Positions 42,486 to 55,249 of a stretch of 64,000 nt of DNA are shown here, in pieces. How positions within the stretch are numbered: the first letter of the stretch is position 1; every line of letters starts with the position of its first letter. The stretch is from the NCBI GenBank assembly GCA_030847615.1, contig JAUMIR010000005.1, positions 113,985,116 through 114,049,115 of the forward strand, given 5' to 3'. This DNA comes from Gambelia wislizenii. Taxonomy: Eukaryota > Chordata > Lepidosauria > Squamata > Crotaphytidae. The notes beneath the pieces were generated by a model. The model ran no database searches. It was not told where the DNA came from and was given only the letters and a program-made list of their open reading frames with translations. A program made the translations under genes and the position numbers.

Positions 42486-43925
42486 TAAGGCAGCTCCACT
42501 AGAAACCAAACTCCCATCTACATTTTTAATACAGAAGAAGCCCTCAATAGCAAAGATTCTTGCCCTTCTAGGCTTCTTCCTGAGAAACCCATTTTTCAAA
42601 TATTTATTGAATATTTTTAATGTTCTTTCCATCCCTAAAATTATTAGTCAGTGCAATTCATGGCTGCCCCTCATGTGCATTTTTATCGGAACCTTCTGTT
42701 GTCATCTCTGCATCTATGAGCAGCATAGACTAGGTATGACCAGGTATAGTGCAAAGGTGGGGAGAATGAAGGCTTTGTATCTTTTTTTTTTCCTGTTTCC
42801 TGTTTTAATCAACTAAAAGTGTTTAATCATAATAGTACACCTTCAAAAAGGCAAGCACTTATAGTATGACAAGCAGCATACCTTTTCTCTAGGACAAATC
42901 CTTACTGTATTCACAAGCTTATTCAGAAGCACCTTGTTTATGAAGAATTTATGGACTTGGTTTATTTATAGAACACTGTGGAAGTTATGTATTAGAGACA
43001 CCATGCAGGGGACTGAATAAATGGCAAGGGAGGGATTCTATTATTTCATTTAAAAAAAAATCAGACAAAACCGTCAAACTCATCTGCAATTGATAAAGAC
43101 TGTAATAAACTCCAACACCTGTTCATTGCCTTAAATGAATCCCAATTTATCTCCATGTTCTTTTAGCTCCAACAAGTGAGCAATGCATACTCCAAAGACA
43201 AAAGGCAATTCTAACCACATTGAACAGATGCTTTATGCTTTGACGTATTAAATTATGTACAACACCTGAACATTTTTCTTCATTAACGAGCAAATTGCAT
43301 CAGAAATTCCACACAAACTCATGTTGCTCCTGTGCCCCAAGGAAATGGCCAATGCTTTAATCTCATCTTGAAATATAGACATAATGACCACAGGGCAGCT
43401 CATGTGCCCCTCTGACTTTTCAGAGACATCAGGCTAGCAAAATATTCTGTCTCTCTTGACTTTTTGACAGTTGTGATTTTGTGCCTGATGTGTGGATAGT
43501 GGAAAAATAACTATTAATGTGGATATATCATTTTCTATAGGGAAAACACAGTGTGACAGCATAATAATAGGGAAAAGATATGTGGAGATGATTTGCTTCT
43601 CTTTGTATTAGCATTGTGCCAAGTATCGTCCACCTTCATATATTTTTCCCCTACTGACTGAAAGCAGTGACTTTTGCAGGGTGAAAATATCGCCGTTAAA
43701 AATCTTATTTATTTTGGTAAAAATACTTTGTACAACTAGTCACCTTTTCAGATCTCTTCCCCCCTGTGAGGTTTCTCCTGCTTCCCCTTTTACAGCTTAG
43801 TATTATGATGAGACCATGATGTGAATCAGATGATGTTACAAAGCTACATGGGCAATCAGGCTGGCTTAGTGACTCTTTAAGGGCAAGTGATAGCAGCTGA
43901 GCACCCAAGCCTATAAAGAAGCCTT
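42486..43925. other. Mostly unassigned; family C terminus at 42560-42645
   Basis: 'tttcaaatatttattgaatatttttaatgttctttccatccctaa' matches the family C right end. The remainder has only short ORFs. Confidence 0.35.
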
Positions 43926-43930
43926 CAGCA

Positions 43931-44036
43931 ACTTGGTGCTCTTCAGATGTTTTGAAGTATAACTCTCAACACCCCTAGACAACAAAGTAAATGATAAAGG
44001 GGGTTGGAGTTGAAAACATCTGGCGGAAACCAAGTA
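43931..44036. mobile_element. Short foldback MITE (hAT-like)
   Basis: Inverted ends 'cttggtgctcttcagatgttttga' and 'tgaaaacatctggcggaaaccaag' enclose a 105 bp element with 'tataactctcaacacccc' in the middle. This is a MITE type very common in reptile genomes. TSD not resolved. Confidence 0.65.
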
Positions 44037-44039
44037 GAT

Positions 44040-45890
44040 GTAGACTGTTCTAACATGTAAACATTTGCCCTATTTCATTCTTATTTCTAGTACTGTGACT
44101 GAAGACTCTGTAGTTAATCATTCTACTTGTGCCAGCATGCCCAGTCACCTGAGTTGGCACTGTGTCTTCTCAATGCTTTTTTGGCTATAGCAGGGGTTTA
44201 ACAAAATAAAGGCAGTGCTCTGAAATAAAAATTTTGTTCCCACAAATGAAATTTTCTTTCAATCCCCAAATTTCTAGCGTTGCATAGAGTGAGACATTGA
44301 AAATCATTCGCACTGAGAACTCCTATATTTGTTCTGTGTGCATTCTCCTGGTAACTTTGCCAAAGAAATGTTAAGTTACTACAATGCTAGAAATTTGGGA
44401 ACTGAAGGAAAAATTCACTGGGGGGAAGAATTCTTGTTGGAGGAGAATGGCATCATCTCTCTCCCCCCCAATAGTTATACCCCAGACTATAGGGCTCATA
44501 CAAGTCAATCATTTGTGCAAGTAATTATTTGCATCTATCGTGACTAAATGATATTTGCATGCATTGTATGATGTTATCATGACAGTGAAATATACCACAG
44601 TCACCAGAAAGGCAACATATTTATTTATTCCTAGGCATTCATGTTTCATCTGGGATTTATTTATTCCAATAGTGCAGCCTTGTTGCTGTACTGCATCATC
44701 TTGGCTATATCCATATCGACTGATGGCAGGAGGGAAAAGGCTGCACCAACAGGACTCCAGCCTAGTATTCCAATTTTCATCTCATTTCAGTTCTTCATTT
44801 CTAAAACCATCACCAGGATAATAAGTTTGCAGCTAGTTGTTTATTATTATTGCTGCTACTACTACTACTACTACTGGAGAGAATTATCACTAAAGCATCT
44901 GGGGCTGGTTTTGTCCGGGAGAACAAATTGTGTACACCAACTGAAAGGGTCAGAACTTTAGCCCTAACCATCAAGGCCACCCAAGACTCAGAGCAAATGA
45001 CAACTGATTTCACAAGAGTCTCATTCATTCCAAAGGGCATTTGTTGAAATCCATGATGTGCTTTCCTTGCAAGTAAATTAGTGGGCTGCCTGTTGGAGGC
45101 CAGATGCATGATTTGGTTTTCAGCCCGAAGGTGCCTCTCCCTCCCGCATAGTTTTGGAACCCAGCCAAGCCAAGTAGTCGAGCATGGAGAAAGTAAGGAT
45201 GACAGCTTGGACAGGAGGTTGATGCTGGGCTTGCTCTTGCTGCTTGCAGTTAGTGGCACAGAATGTCATGGAAAGGTCATCAAGATATGTGGAAAGACAT
45301 GGTCATTTTCAAAGCCTAGGAAGCTGAAGGAACAGCCCTAGCAATCACCATCAGCAGGAATTTTGTACAGCAGAGTATTATGTGTCAGAACAAAAACCAG
45401 CTCAGTGTGGAGAATTACTGTGATGCTTTAAATAGACAGAAACTTTCATATACCTACTTTGTGTCCTGATAAATAATCAGTGTGGAAATGTAAAAAAAGA
45501 AAAAGAAAAAGAAAATAAATAAATTCCTTTGTGATCATGGTGGAAAGATTGGTTGCCTGATTCCCTGCCTCAGATTAAACTTGTATGTGAGGCAAGTTGA
45601 TAAATAATAGGAATATAAAGAATATCTGCACATTTTCCCACCCTTACCAGAAAAAGGCATCTCACATTGAGACTGTAAATTGGGAAGAGGGGGATGGGGA
45701 GATATCAGTCATTGTGAGATCATTTGCAACTGGGAAGGTTTTTTTATTTTTGGCAAAAAAAAATACCAAAATGTTTGGTAAAAAAACATTGGCTGAGATC
45801 CTGTATCAAACATGTAGCCACACTATTATGGTTACAGTTTATCTCCCCATTCAACCACTGAAAGCCACCTTAAAAGCCAGTCAGCCATCC
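44040..45890. other. No gene recognised; ACT-rich microsatellite
   Basis: (CTA/ACT)n run at about 44853-44878. ORFs across 44641-45341 on both strands share no recognisable domain and run through this microsatellite. Confidence 0.4.
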
Positions 45891-45896
45891 CACAAG

Positions 45897-46102
45897 ATGG
45901 AGGTCTGTGCTGCTCACATGTGGGGCAGTGCAAGATGACATGATCATCTCCCTCCTACCATCAAGCGATGCTGTGAGGAGCAGGTGCAGAGACTTCTGGA
46001 GGGCCCTGCTGCAACTCATCATCACAGTGTGGCTTGCTGGTGGGAGGGGGCTGATCATGTCATCTTGCAGTGTCCCACTCAGGAGCAGCATAGATCTCCA
46101 TC
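45897..46102. mobile_element. Foldback element with about 50 bp arms
   Basis: Left arm 45897-45946 (including 'gcagtgcaagatgacatgatca') is the inverse of right arm 46052-46102 ('tgatcatgtcatcttgcagtg'). A 105 bp loop lies between, itself with partial inverted sequence ('gctgtgaggagcaggtgcag'). The perfect core is about 24 bp. Probably a MITE; superfamily not assigned. Confidence 0.75.
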
Positions 46103-46825
46103 ACTAAGGACAATTGACTTGCTTTTAAGATGGGTTTCTAGGTCACTTGTAGTCATAGCAATAGTGCCGTAATTGCAAATGAGAATGCAAAGTTGTTATT
46201 ATGTCCTAAGTCCAACTTATGACATTGTATGATGTCATAACTGACAGACAGGATGGCACCCATTGGTTTTGTTTTTTTGTTTTTTTTAGAAAACCAACAT
46301 TTTTTTGTAGAAAACAGTGTATTTTCTGCTCAAAAGTAACTAAATTGTTATTTTCATTTCCTTTTATGAAAATATAAAGGAATGCTACAAGCCGCCAGCC
46401 TGTGGTATAAAAGGACTCTCTCTTCTGTCTATCTCATTATCACCTCAATTCCCACAGCAAAGGCAGCACATAGCACACACTAAAAGTCAGAAACTAAACT
46501 ATGCAATGTTACTTCTACCATTTCATGAAGCCACGAATCCATAATTATAAAAGTAAGTAAATGTTGCAGCTACACCAGAAAAGTATAGAAGTTATGCCTC
46601 ATTAAGTTGCCATAATTATGTAACTTTGTTATACTTTCACATGATTAATTTGAAATGATTATTTTCTTAACTGGCCACTTACTGAGGAAGGGGATTGCAG
46701 TCATTCAGTGTAACATTTTCCTTAGTTATATATTTACAAATTTTGTTTGTAACTGTTTTAAGTCGTGCCTTTAATTTAATTCTATATTGTTTATCTTATT
46801 TCACCTATAAATTTAGCATTTTACT
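46103..46825. other. No recognisable feature
   Basis: AT-rich, no coding potential seen. Confidence 0.4.
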
Positions 46826-46834
46826 CAATATTCC

Positions 46835-49800
46835 TCTCCACTGATGCCCCCTTGTCATGGGAGAGAGGCTTGCATACCCTAATGATGTTTTGAGCTATGC
46901 TGATGGTGGCATAATAGCCACTGGTAGGGTCTCCCATGCCAGACAGGTCAAAAACCAAGGGTCTGACAAAGAGCGTCAAAGGGCAGGATGGGCTCTCTAG
47001 CCTTATGGCAACCATCCTAGGAGAAGGAAAACTCTAATCCCAAACCTGGGCAGATGGTGCTCATCCAACCCTGTAAGGTCAACCATCTAAGAGAAGGAAA
47101 CTCTAATCAAACCTATGACCTGAGGACCTCGCTGCTACTGTCCATGCTTGCAAGGCCACAGCAGATGAACCTTTGGTTTAAAGGGTGAGGCCAGTTCTGT
47201 GCACGCTGTGCTCCACCAGAAAAATCCATTGCACAGGCTCGAAGGACAAATCCACTTCCAAAAAAAGCCCTGTAGCGATAGGCGAGGGATGAAACGGCAG
47301 GTGTAAAGATGCATTGGAAACCGCAGACCCAACCCTACATGCAGGCGGTTCAGGACTTTGGTCGCTCGAGGCTGACCCGGGACATGACAGTCTTGCTCGG
47401 CAGCATCCTGAATGACTAAGCAGCCTTTTTTAAGGAGAGCACTGCTTGCTCCATATGGAGAAGGGCCTAGAAAAGGTGGCCTAACGAAAGCTCATCCCCA
47501 TCTACCTGGTTGGCTAGCTGCAGCCAACGGGCATCTTCTGATGCAGTCAAACCAAGGCAAAGAAACAAAGGCACACACTGGGCTCCAAAGGTGTAAATAA
47601 ACTGATGCTTGCATGCTGGAACATCAGAACCATTTGAGGCTCTGCAGATTTCGTCTCCATGAGGAAGGCAGCCTTAAAGAACACGGTGCTGGCTACACAC
47701 TTTACTGGTCTGGCAAACCCAAAACTGAAAAACATCTTCCAGGAGTAGGCTTTATGATTAAAGACTCAATTGCCTCCAAACTCGAAACCTTGCCAACAGG
47801 ACACTCTGATCACATTATTTCCTTATGCCTCCCACATGTTGTTCTCTTTAGTATATATTCCCCAACTATGCAAGCCAACCCTGTAGAGAAAGAAAAATTC
47901 TACACAGACCTAAGCCAACTCATACAAAAAGTCCCTGTAGAAGATAGAATCATTATCCTTGGTGACTTCAATGCCATAGTAGGAAAGAACACCAAAGGTG
48001 TCTAAGGCAAACATGGTGTTGGAAATTGCAATGATAATGGTCGTCTCCTGCTAGAGTTCTGTGCAGAACAACAGCTGACTATTACAAACAGTATCTTTCA
48101 GCAGAAAGATAGCTTCAAGACAACCTGGATGCATCCCCGATCCAAACATTGGCACCTCATTGACTATGTTCTAGTCTGCCAGAGAAACATTCACGACATC
48201 CATCATACCCGAGTGATGCCCAGTGCACCATGCCAAACAGATCATCACCTCATACAATGTAAACTAAATCTTCATTATAAGTTCAAACCTAAAAGGGGTG
48301 GCATCTTAAAGAGGAGACTCCAAGTCAACAATCTTCAACAAGCTACCATGAGAGACAACTTCCAGGCAAATCTGCAAACAAAACTTGTAGACCATCCTAC
48401 AGATCCTTCTCCTACAGTGCTTTGGCAACATATCAAAAACAGTGTCCTCCAGTCTGCAGAAGAATCCCTCGGGTTCTCCCACAAGAAAAATCAAGACTGG
48501 TTTGATGAAAACAACCAAGAGATCCAGGAGCTGCTGGCAAAGAAGAGAACTGCTCACCAGGCATACCTCGCCTAGCCAACTTGCCATGTAAGAAAAGCAG
48601 TTTTCCGCCTCACATGTAGTAAACTTCAACAAAAACTCCGAGACATGCAGAACAAGCGGTGGATCAATATAGCAGAAAAGACACAATGCTGTGCAGATCT
48701 GGGTGATCATAGAGGATTTTATGAAGCTCTTAAGGCAGTTTTGGACCTACTTATCAGGTCCAAAGCTCCATATACAGTACAGATGATCAAACATTAATTA
48801 CTGATAAAGCCTCCATCCTGAATCAATGGGCTGAACATTTTCAAAGTCTCTTTAGTGCCAACCGAGTAGTCCAAGGCTCAGCTATCCAACATATGATACA
48901 AAAACCAATGAAAAATGAATTGGACATAGCACCCACTTTGGAAGAGACCGTTAAGGCCATACAGCAGATGAAAAAACGGCAAGGCAGCTGGGATTGATGG
49001 AATCCCACCGGAAGTTTGGAAACACGGAGGTCATGCACTCCATGATAAATTCCACAAACTCCCTGTGAATTGCTGGGGAAAAGGGGAACTGCCATCAGAT
49101 CTCCGAGATGCAGTCATCATCACCCTGTAGAAGAAAAAAGGAGCAAAATCCGATTGCTCAAACTATCGAGGCATAACACTGCTCTCTATTACTGGAAAAA
49201 TCCTTGCAAGGATACTCCTGAACCGATTAGTTCCTGCTGTTGCAGTAGAACTTCTTCCTGAAAGCTAATGTGGCTTCAGAGCCAATAGGAGTACTACAGA
49301 TATGGTATTTGCCCTTAGACAACTGCAAGAAAAATGTAGAGAGCAGAACAAGGGTCTCTATGTAACATTTGTCCACCTCACCAAAGCCTTCGACACTGTG
49401 AGTAGAAAAGGTCTGTGGCAGATCCTGGAAAGACTAGGATGTCCCCCCAAATTCCTTAAAACGATTATCTTGCTACACGAGGGCAAGGCACTAAAATCAG
49501 ATATGGCGATGCACTTTCAGAGCCCTTTCTAATAACTAATGAAGTGAAGCAAAGTTGTGTTCTTGCGCCAACTTTATTTACAATCTTCTTCAGCATGATG
49601 CTCCAAAGGGCTACGGCTGAGCTTGAAAAAGAAGACGGCATCTATATATGTTTCCGTACTGATGGAAACTTGTTTAACTTAAGCCATCTGAGGACTTGTA
49701 CTAAGACTCTAAACTATCTAGTCCGTGAGCTGCTCTTTGCTGATGATGCTGCCCTTGTTGCCCACACAGAAGCAGCTCTGCAGCGCCTAATATCCTGCTT

Positions 49801-50725
49801 CGCAACAGCTGCAGAGCTGTTTGGGCTGGAAGTCAACCTGAAAAAAATGGAAGTTCTTTACCAGCCTGCACCACAGGATGAAAACCACCATCCCCACATT
49901 GCTGTTGACAAATCTGTGCTCAAGTCCGTTCAGTAGTTCACCTACCTGGGAAGCATCAACTCCTCAGATGCCAAGATTGACAAAGACATCGATCACAGAT
50001 TAGCAAAGGCATATAGCGCATTTGAAAGACTTCACAAGGACTGGAGTAATAAATACCTGAGGCGAAGCACAACAATCAGTGTGTATAGAGCCATTGTACT
50101 GTCTATTCTCCTTTATGGGTCTGAAACATGGGTCACCTACCGCCAACATTTACAACTCCTCAAACGCTTTCATCAGCGCTGTATATGTACAATCCTAAAT
50201 ATACACTGGACTGACTATGTGATGAATGTTGCTGTCCTTGAGCAAGCAGGGATCACCAGCATTGAGGCCATGATATTGAGAACACAGCTGCACTGCACAG
50301 GGCACGTTTCTAGGATGGAGGACAATCACCTCCCAAAAATAGTGCTCTAAGGTGAACTTGCCACGGGTCACATAAGAGGGGCGCTCCAAAAAAGCGATAC
50401 AAGGACTCCCTGAAACAACATCTCAGGCTCGGCCAAATTGATCACCAACAATGGTCCGTCATGGCCTCACATCGGGAGGCATGGAGACACACTATCCACA
50501 ATGCTGCAGCCTTCTTTGAGAACTCACGCCGAACAAGTCTTGAAGAGAAATGACAACGCAGAAAGAATCACAACCCAGAAACATCACCCAAGGAGACCTT
50601 CTGCTGTGCTTTCTGTAACCGGACTTGTTTATTTCAGATTGGCTTTTTATTTCCTGGCCATGAGTTTCATTGTTACCCTAATTGCTCTGGGGTCTTGAGG
50701 AACAGAGAGAGAGAGAGGAGACTTT
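46835..50725 (+). mobile_element. APE-type LINE (RTE/Vingi-like), nearly full length, decayed
   Basis: A 5' region of about 0.75 kb is followed by endonuclease (47613-48300: 'ILGDFNAIVGKNTKG', 'HPRSKHWHLIDYVLV', 'CQTDHHLI'), linker (48300-48900), RT (48950-49950: 'KAAGIDGIPPEVWKHGG', 'LTKAFDTVSRKGLWQIL', 'LLFADDAALVAH') and post-RT part (50081-50350: 'YRAIVLSILLYGSETWV', 'MNVAVLEQAGITSIEAMI', 'GHVSRMEDNHLPK'). The end carries a C2H2-like finger (about 50599-50645: 'CCAFCNRTC'). Catalytic FADD is intact, but several stops and at least five frame changes make it dead. A shorter, 5'-inverted copy is at 18.30-19.10 kb. Clade assignment is uncertain. Confidence 0.85.
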
Positions 50726-51029
50726 GTGAATGAAAAAGAGGAAGCAACTTCCTTTGTTTGGGTGAAGAAAACTAATGAGGTTAGTTTACAGGCTTTGAGT
50801 TGCCAGCCTGGGCAGATGGGATTAGCCATGTGTAGATGCCTTTAGTTGCTTTGAGAATTAGCATTTCTTTTAGAGTTTAGATGGCCTCTCCTTAAGTACA
50901 TTCCTGACTAAGCAATGTTTGTCTTTTGGTTTCCCCCAGTTCACCTGGTTTATGTTAATGATTGCACTATGTGAAAGAACACATTTAACCTAATTATTAA
51001 ATATTGCCAATTATTAATATAGCTGTGGG

Positions 51030-51130
51030 TTTGGGGTGTCAGGGTAGGTAACATAGTCACTTAGTACAGGTATACATAGGTCAAAAGGTCCTATAGTTAC
51101 CCCACCTCTCACTGCCATATTGGGTAACAA
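51030..51130 (+). repeat. Family A (LTR-like), 3' fragment
   Basis: 'tagtcacttagtacaggtatacataggtcaaaaggtcctatagttaccccacctctca' matches 16674-16731 and 34430-34487. Confidence 0.55.
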
Positions 51131-51806
51131 ATCTGCCCCAGGTATGAGCCTTCACTTTCAAAGGGTTTCCTATGGTACTATACCTCATCCTTAAAGTTTG
51201 GACAAAAACTGTCCCGCTGACATGGAAACCACCAGCCACCACAGATTTGCTGCATGTTTGCTCCAATCTGTTCCAAGAGATTTACTCTCAGGTAAATGTA
51301 AAGAGGGCAACCTTGGAGGCTAAGCTAGCACTTCAAATTGAGCCTGAAAATCTATGATAAGCACCTGCTCCTTATTTCTATCTTGTCAGTACTCAGCTCC
51401 CACTGTTCTCCCACCCATGGTATGAGCTAATAGTAGATTGGTGGGGGAAGAAATTTAATAAGAGAAATGTTACATGAGGAAAGAACTCCTCCTTTGCAGT
51501 TCTCTTGGATGTACTAAAACCAATCTTCCCTGAACTCAAATGCCACCAGAGCAACACCTCATTACTCATTAATTAACAATAACAACTTCCCTGCTCACCT
51601 TTATGAGCTTCCAGTCTAGTTTCTCATATCAAATGACAAAGATCCTCTAAGAAGAATCCTTTCCTGGCACTTCTGTCCTTCGTTTGCCCCTGAAATGCCT
51701 TTGTTTTAGGCAAAGGCTGTTGGGTTGGCCATGAAATAAAAAACAAAATCATTGTCATGACAATACTATTATTAGTCTGACCAAAAAGGGAACATGAATA
51801 AGGTCT

Positions 51807-52320
51807 TATCTACATTAGCCAGGTTCCTCACTGGCATAGCCTGGCTGCAGAGTTGGCCCGTTTCCCTCTCTCCATTACCAGCAAAGACCAGCCAGAGTCC
51901 AAACAGGATGCCAGCCTGTTGCTGAAACTGCCGATGCCTCCACTACCATTTTCTTGCTAATTTGAAAGCCAGTCAGGTGTGCCACAACATGTGATGGCAG
52001 GCCCCCTGCATGGGACCGGCCTCGGCCACATGCTGCAGGACCACTGCCTGGCTTCTGAAAGAGCTAGGGAGCTGGCAGCTGCAGGGAGGAGTGGCATGCC
52101 AGACGGGTCCCATGGACACATCGGCCAGAGCTGGTGGAAACAGATTAAACCAGGTATTTTCTTAAAACATGGTAAAGGGCCTTATTCTGGCTTGCTCCCA
52201 TTCCAGCCCTATATCTGCCCTGGAGGTCGTTGGACTCTCTGGGGGTAGAGTGAAGTAAATGCCCTGCATCATTTGGGCTGCAGTGCTCTGGAATGGGGGA
52301 AAGCTGGGGCCAGTGTAGAC
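51807..52320 (+). mobile_element. hAT-like MITE with 7 bp TSD
   Basis: AAGGTCT at 51800-51806 and 52321-52327 (7 of 8 bp if the next base is included) flank inverted ends 'tatctacattagcc' and 'ggccagtgtagac'. An 8 bp TSD with short TIRs points to hAT. 514 bp, no transposase; antisense relative at 9.55-10.02 kb. Confidence 0.75.
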
Positions 52321-52329
52321 AAGGTCTGT

Positions 52330-53060
52330 GTGAAAGATTTCAAGATTCAAAAACTTTTAATAAGAAAAGACACTATAAAAAGGAGGAATGAGGAAGAAAC
52401 AACAAACAAACTTGAAAACCCCAGAAAAGGCTCACTGTCTTTATCTGCCCATTGGGCTGTGGTAGGGAGGAGAAAAGTTGGTAGATTGAAGTGTGGCCAT
52501 GTCAGAGAACATACTGGTGTTACATCTGTACTTGCTGGGAACAAAGAAGGAAGAAAAACATGGTCTTCCATTATTTTGGTTGTTAAATCCAGGGTTATAA
52601 GGATTTTAAAATCAAGTCTGGTTTTATTCTTTGCTAAAGCATGGCTTCGTTTGGTTTCTTATTTTACAAAGACAGTAATTATCATCATTTTTTTGTAAGT
52701 TTAGTATGTTTTAGTCTTGCTGGTAGGAACTTTGTCTAAGTTCTTCTTATCTATGTTTGTCCTAGACTAGTCCATTTTTGTACTCCATCACCCTGAAGTC
52801 CTGGACCTGGATTACTTATCTACTGTGGCCTGAGACTGATTTTCTTGCTTCCTAGTAGTCCTTATCAGTCATACCTTATCATGACCTAGAAATCTCTTTG
52901 TTATGTCATACATGCTAACTACTGTTAATGACTGTACAAATTGTACAAATTTCTGAGCCAGCTCTATTGATTGGAAAGGAACGGTAAGACTAGAGCATGT
53001 GATATGTCAAGAACCAGGGGCTGCAGAGGAATGTGACTCACAAGGTGGTATCCAAATCAC
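52330..53060. other. No recognisable feature
   Basis: The 141-codon ORF at 52273-52698 begins inside the MITE and shows no domain. Confidence 0.4.
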
Positions 53061-53074
53061 TTGATGCTTCTTAG

Positions 53075-53291
53075 GCCAAATCCACACTACACAAATAATC
53101 TAGGTTGAAACTGGATTATTTGCTATGGCTCCTTCCTATGAAATCCTGGGATTTGTAGTTCTACAAGGTCTTTAGCTTTCTCTGCCCAAGAGTGCTGGTT
53201 GTTCAGCAATCTATAAACCCCAGGGTTTCATAGGAAGGAGCCATGGCAAATACTCCAGTTTCAAACTGGATTATTTGTGTAGTGTGAATGC
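53075..53291. mobile_element. hAT-like foldback MITE with 8 bp TSD
   Basis: CTTCTTAG (53067-53074) and ATTCTTAG (53292-53299) flank a 217 bp element whose arms pair over about 75 bp ('cacactacacaaataatc', 'ctatggctccttcctatgaaa'). One base of the TSD has changed. No ORF. Confidence 0.85.
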
Positions 53292-53406
53292 ATTCTTAGT
53301 GAACTCTCAGGGCATAGAATCAGTTTTAGCTGAGAGTCATTCAACCAAGCATGGTAATGCACAGCTACCATAACATGTCTAACTGGCCCTAAGGGATTCT
53401 TAGCAT

Positions 53407-53459
53407 ATCCCTAGATATATTGCTGTTGAAGTGTTACATCCCTAGATATATTGCTGTTG
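53407..53459. repeat. 22 bp direct repeat, 31 bp period
   Basis: ATCCCTAGATATATTGCTGTTG at 53407-53428 and 53438-53459, exact. Confidence 0.9.
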
Positions 53460-53564
53460 TGGGGACATGTATTAACCAGTATTTTTCACTTATGCATCTA
53501 ATTCGTGGTCTGCAAAACTATTAGCAAATTGTGCACATATCTACACAACTGACAAATTTTCCTT

Positions 53565-53610
53565 CTCTTCCTTCCTTCCTTCCTTCCTGCCTTCTTTCTT
53601 TCCTTTTCAA
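53565..53610. repeat. (CTTC)n microsatellite
   Basis: CCTT/CTTC units, partly degenerate. Confidence 0.9.
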
Positions 53611-53639
53611 ATTCTATGCAAATAAATCTCCACAATTTA

Positions 53640-55245
53640 AAATGCATTTCTTTTGAAAAATGCACAAACATTTTAATCAATGGAAAAATGCAAGCAAAAA
53701 AATGTCCCTTATGAAAAATACATAAAAATGTTTACATTAGGAAAAATGAATGCCAAAGACCCCCACAATACAATGCAAAACAACTATGGGAAGGAACTGC
53801 AGAAGAGATTCAGAGAAACTCAAGGAGATCAAAACAGAGATATTCACATCCCTATTTCTAAGCACAACTGTTTGTGACATAAGTACAAACACATACTATG
53901 AATATTTATTCAGAAATACTACTGTTATATGAGGTATGCATGAATACATGAGTAATTCCTTAGATCTTAGGTGTTTTATTTTGTTTTATTTCATTTGATA
54001 GATGAAATTAAACCAATATCTTCTCCTTTGAACCCATCACTGACCTTGCTGAGCTTCCGTTTAGTCTCTTCTGGGAACTGCAATAAAAGGAATATCCCTT
54101 TTCAGAGAGAACAAATGGGTAACTTCATCCACAAGTATTTGATTATTTTTTTTTAAGTGACAGCTGGTATGTTAACAATTTGGATGATAACCATTTTGTG
54201 AAGTTTTAAGAAAAATGTGACTTCAAAGAGTATGCACACTAGTTAGTCCACACTGAAGCATAATTCAATTTGCAAGTGGTTGTGGGATATTATTTTCATT
54301 TAAAGTTGGTTTTAAAATCACCATAGAGTTTCTTCTGTTTCCCAGAAATAAGTTGCCCAGGTCTATTTGAGATATACAGAATGCAAACACTAGAAATAAC
54401 TGGCTGTGTCTGACTGGTTGTATCTTAAGGTAATGAAACACAGAGTGGCTCATTCATTGTCCAACAATGTTGTGTTATAAGGCACTGGATAAAAGTGTAA
54501 CAAATTGCAGCATATTACTGCTTGCAATTGACATATCATTGTGTACCATCACAGAAATAAAGGGGTAGACACCAGTGAAGGGGTTAACTAAGGTATTGTC
54601 TACATGAGGGGGAAAATACAAACACATCCAAAAAGGCAGGCATTCGCAATGATGTGATCTGCCTACATGGCCAAAAGACCCCTCCAATCTCTGCATGACC
54701 CCCTGGCCAGCTGGCGGCCATGAGTGATTTACTCACAATTTTAAATCTGCTGCAGCCAATTTTTTTTAAGTTTCCAAGGGTGCACACAAGCAACACTTTG
54801 TATTTACAAATAAATAAAATTAAATTAAAAAATATAAAATTGCCACTTGATTGACTTACCAGACCCTCACTTAGCCAAAAATCCAACATGGTGGCCACAG
54901 CCGCTTTCCCTCTTTGCTAGCCCTGCCCCCATCCTCATCCAGCCAATCAGATTGCACTGCCTGTTTGTATCTGTGTGGGCATCAGTGTTCAAATGTTCAT
55001 ACATTTGGAAGTCCTATGGAGCTTTTCAGAAAATCCGTACAAAGCTGCACACACAGACTTTGCAGTGGATTTGGCTGCCTCCCCTTCCGAATGACACGTA
55101 TTTGTGTGAATGGCTATTTGAATGGATTGCCGATCTTTCACATCACGTACATATTATTTTGACTGTATTGACAGGACCTAAGGGCCACATTTTATTGAAC
55201 TCAATACCTAGCTATGCAGTGAGGCATAGTTAGTATGGAACTCAG
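53640..55245. other. Mostly unassigned
   Basis: 54575-55240 has the look of a transposable element (GC-richer, 'ggtattgtctacatgaggggg' left edge, 128-codon ORF without a domain), but I found no matching right end. Confidence 0.3.
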
Positions 55246-55249
55246 ACAA

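Noticed and set aside
44810..45259. 149-codon antisense ORF
   Set aside because: Ends in a Ser/Asn run made by the ACT/ATT microsatellite; no recognisable domain in the rest.
52273..52698. 141-codon ORF
   Set aside because: Starts in the right end of a hAT-like MITE and runs into unrelated sequence; no homology seen.
54847..55233. 128-codon ORF that could be an exon
   Set aside because: No domain, overlaps another frame of similar length, and sits in a segment that looks like a transposable element.
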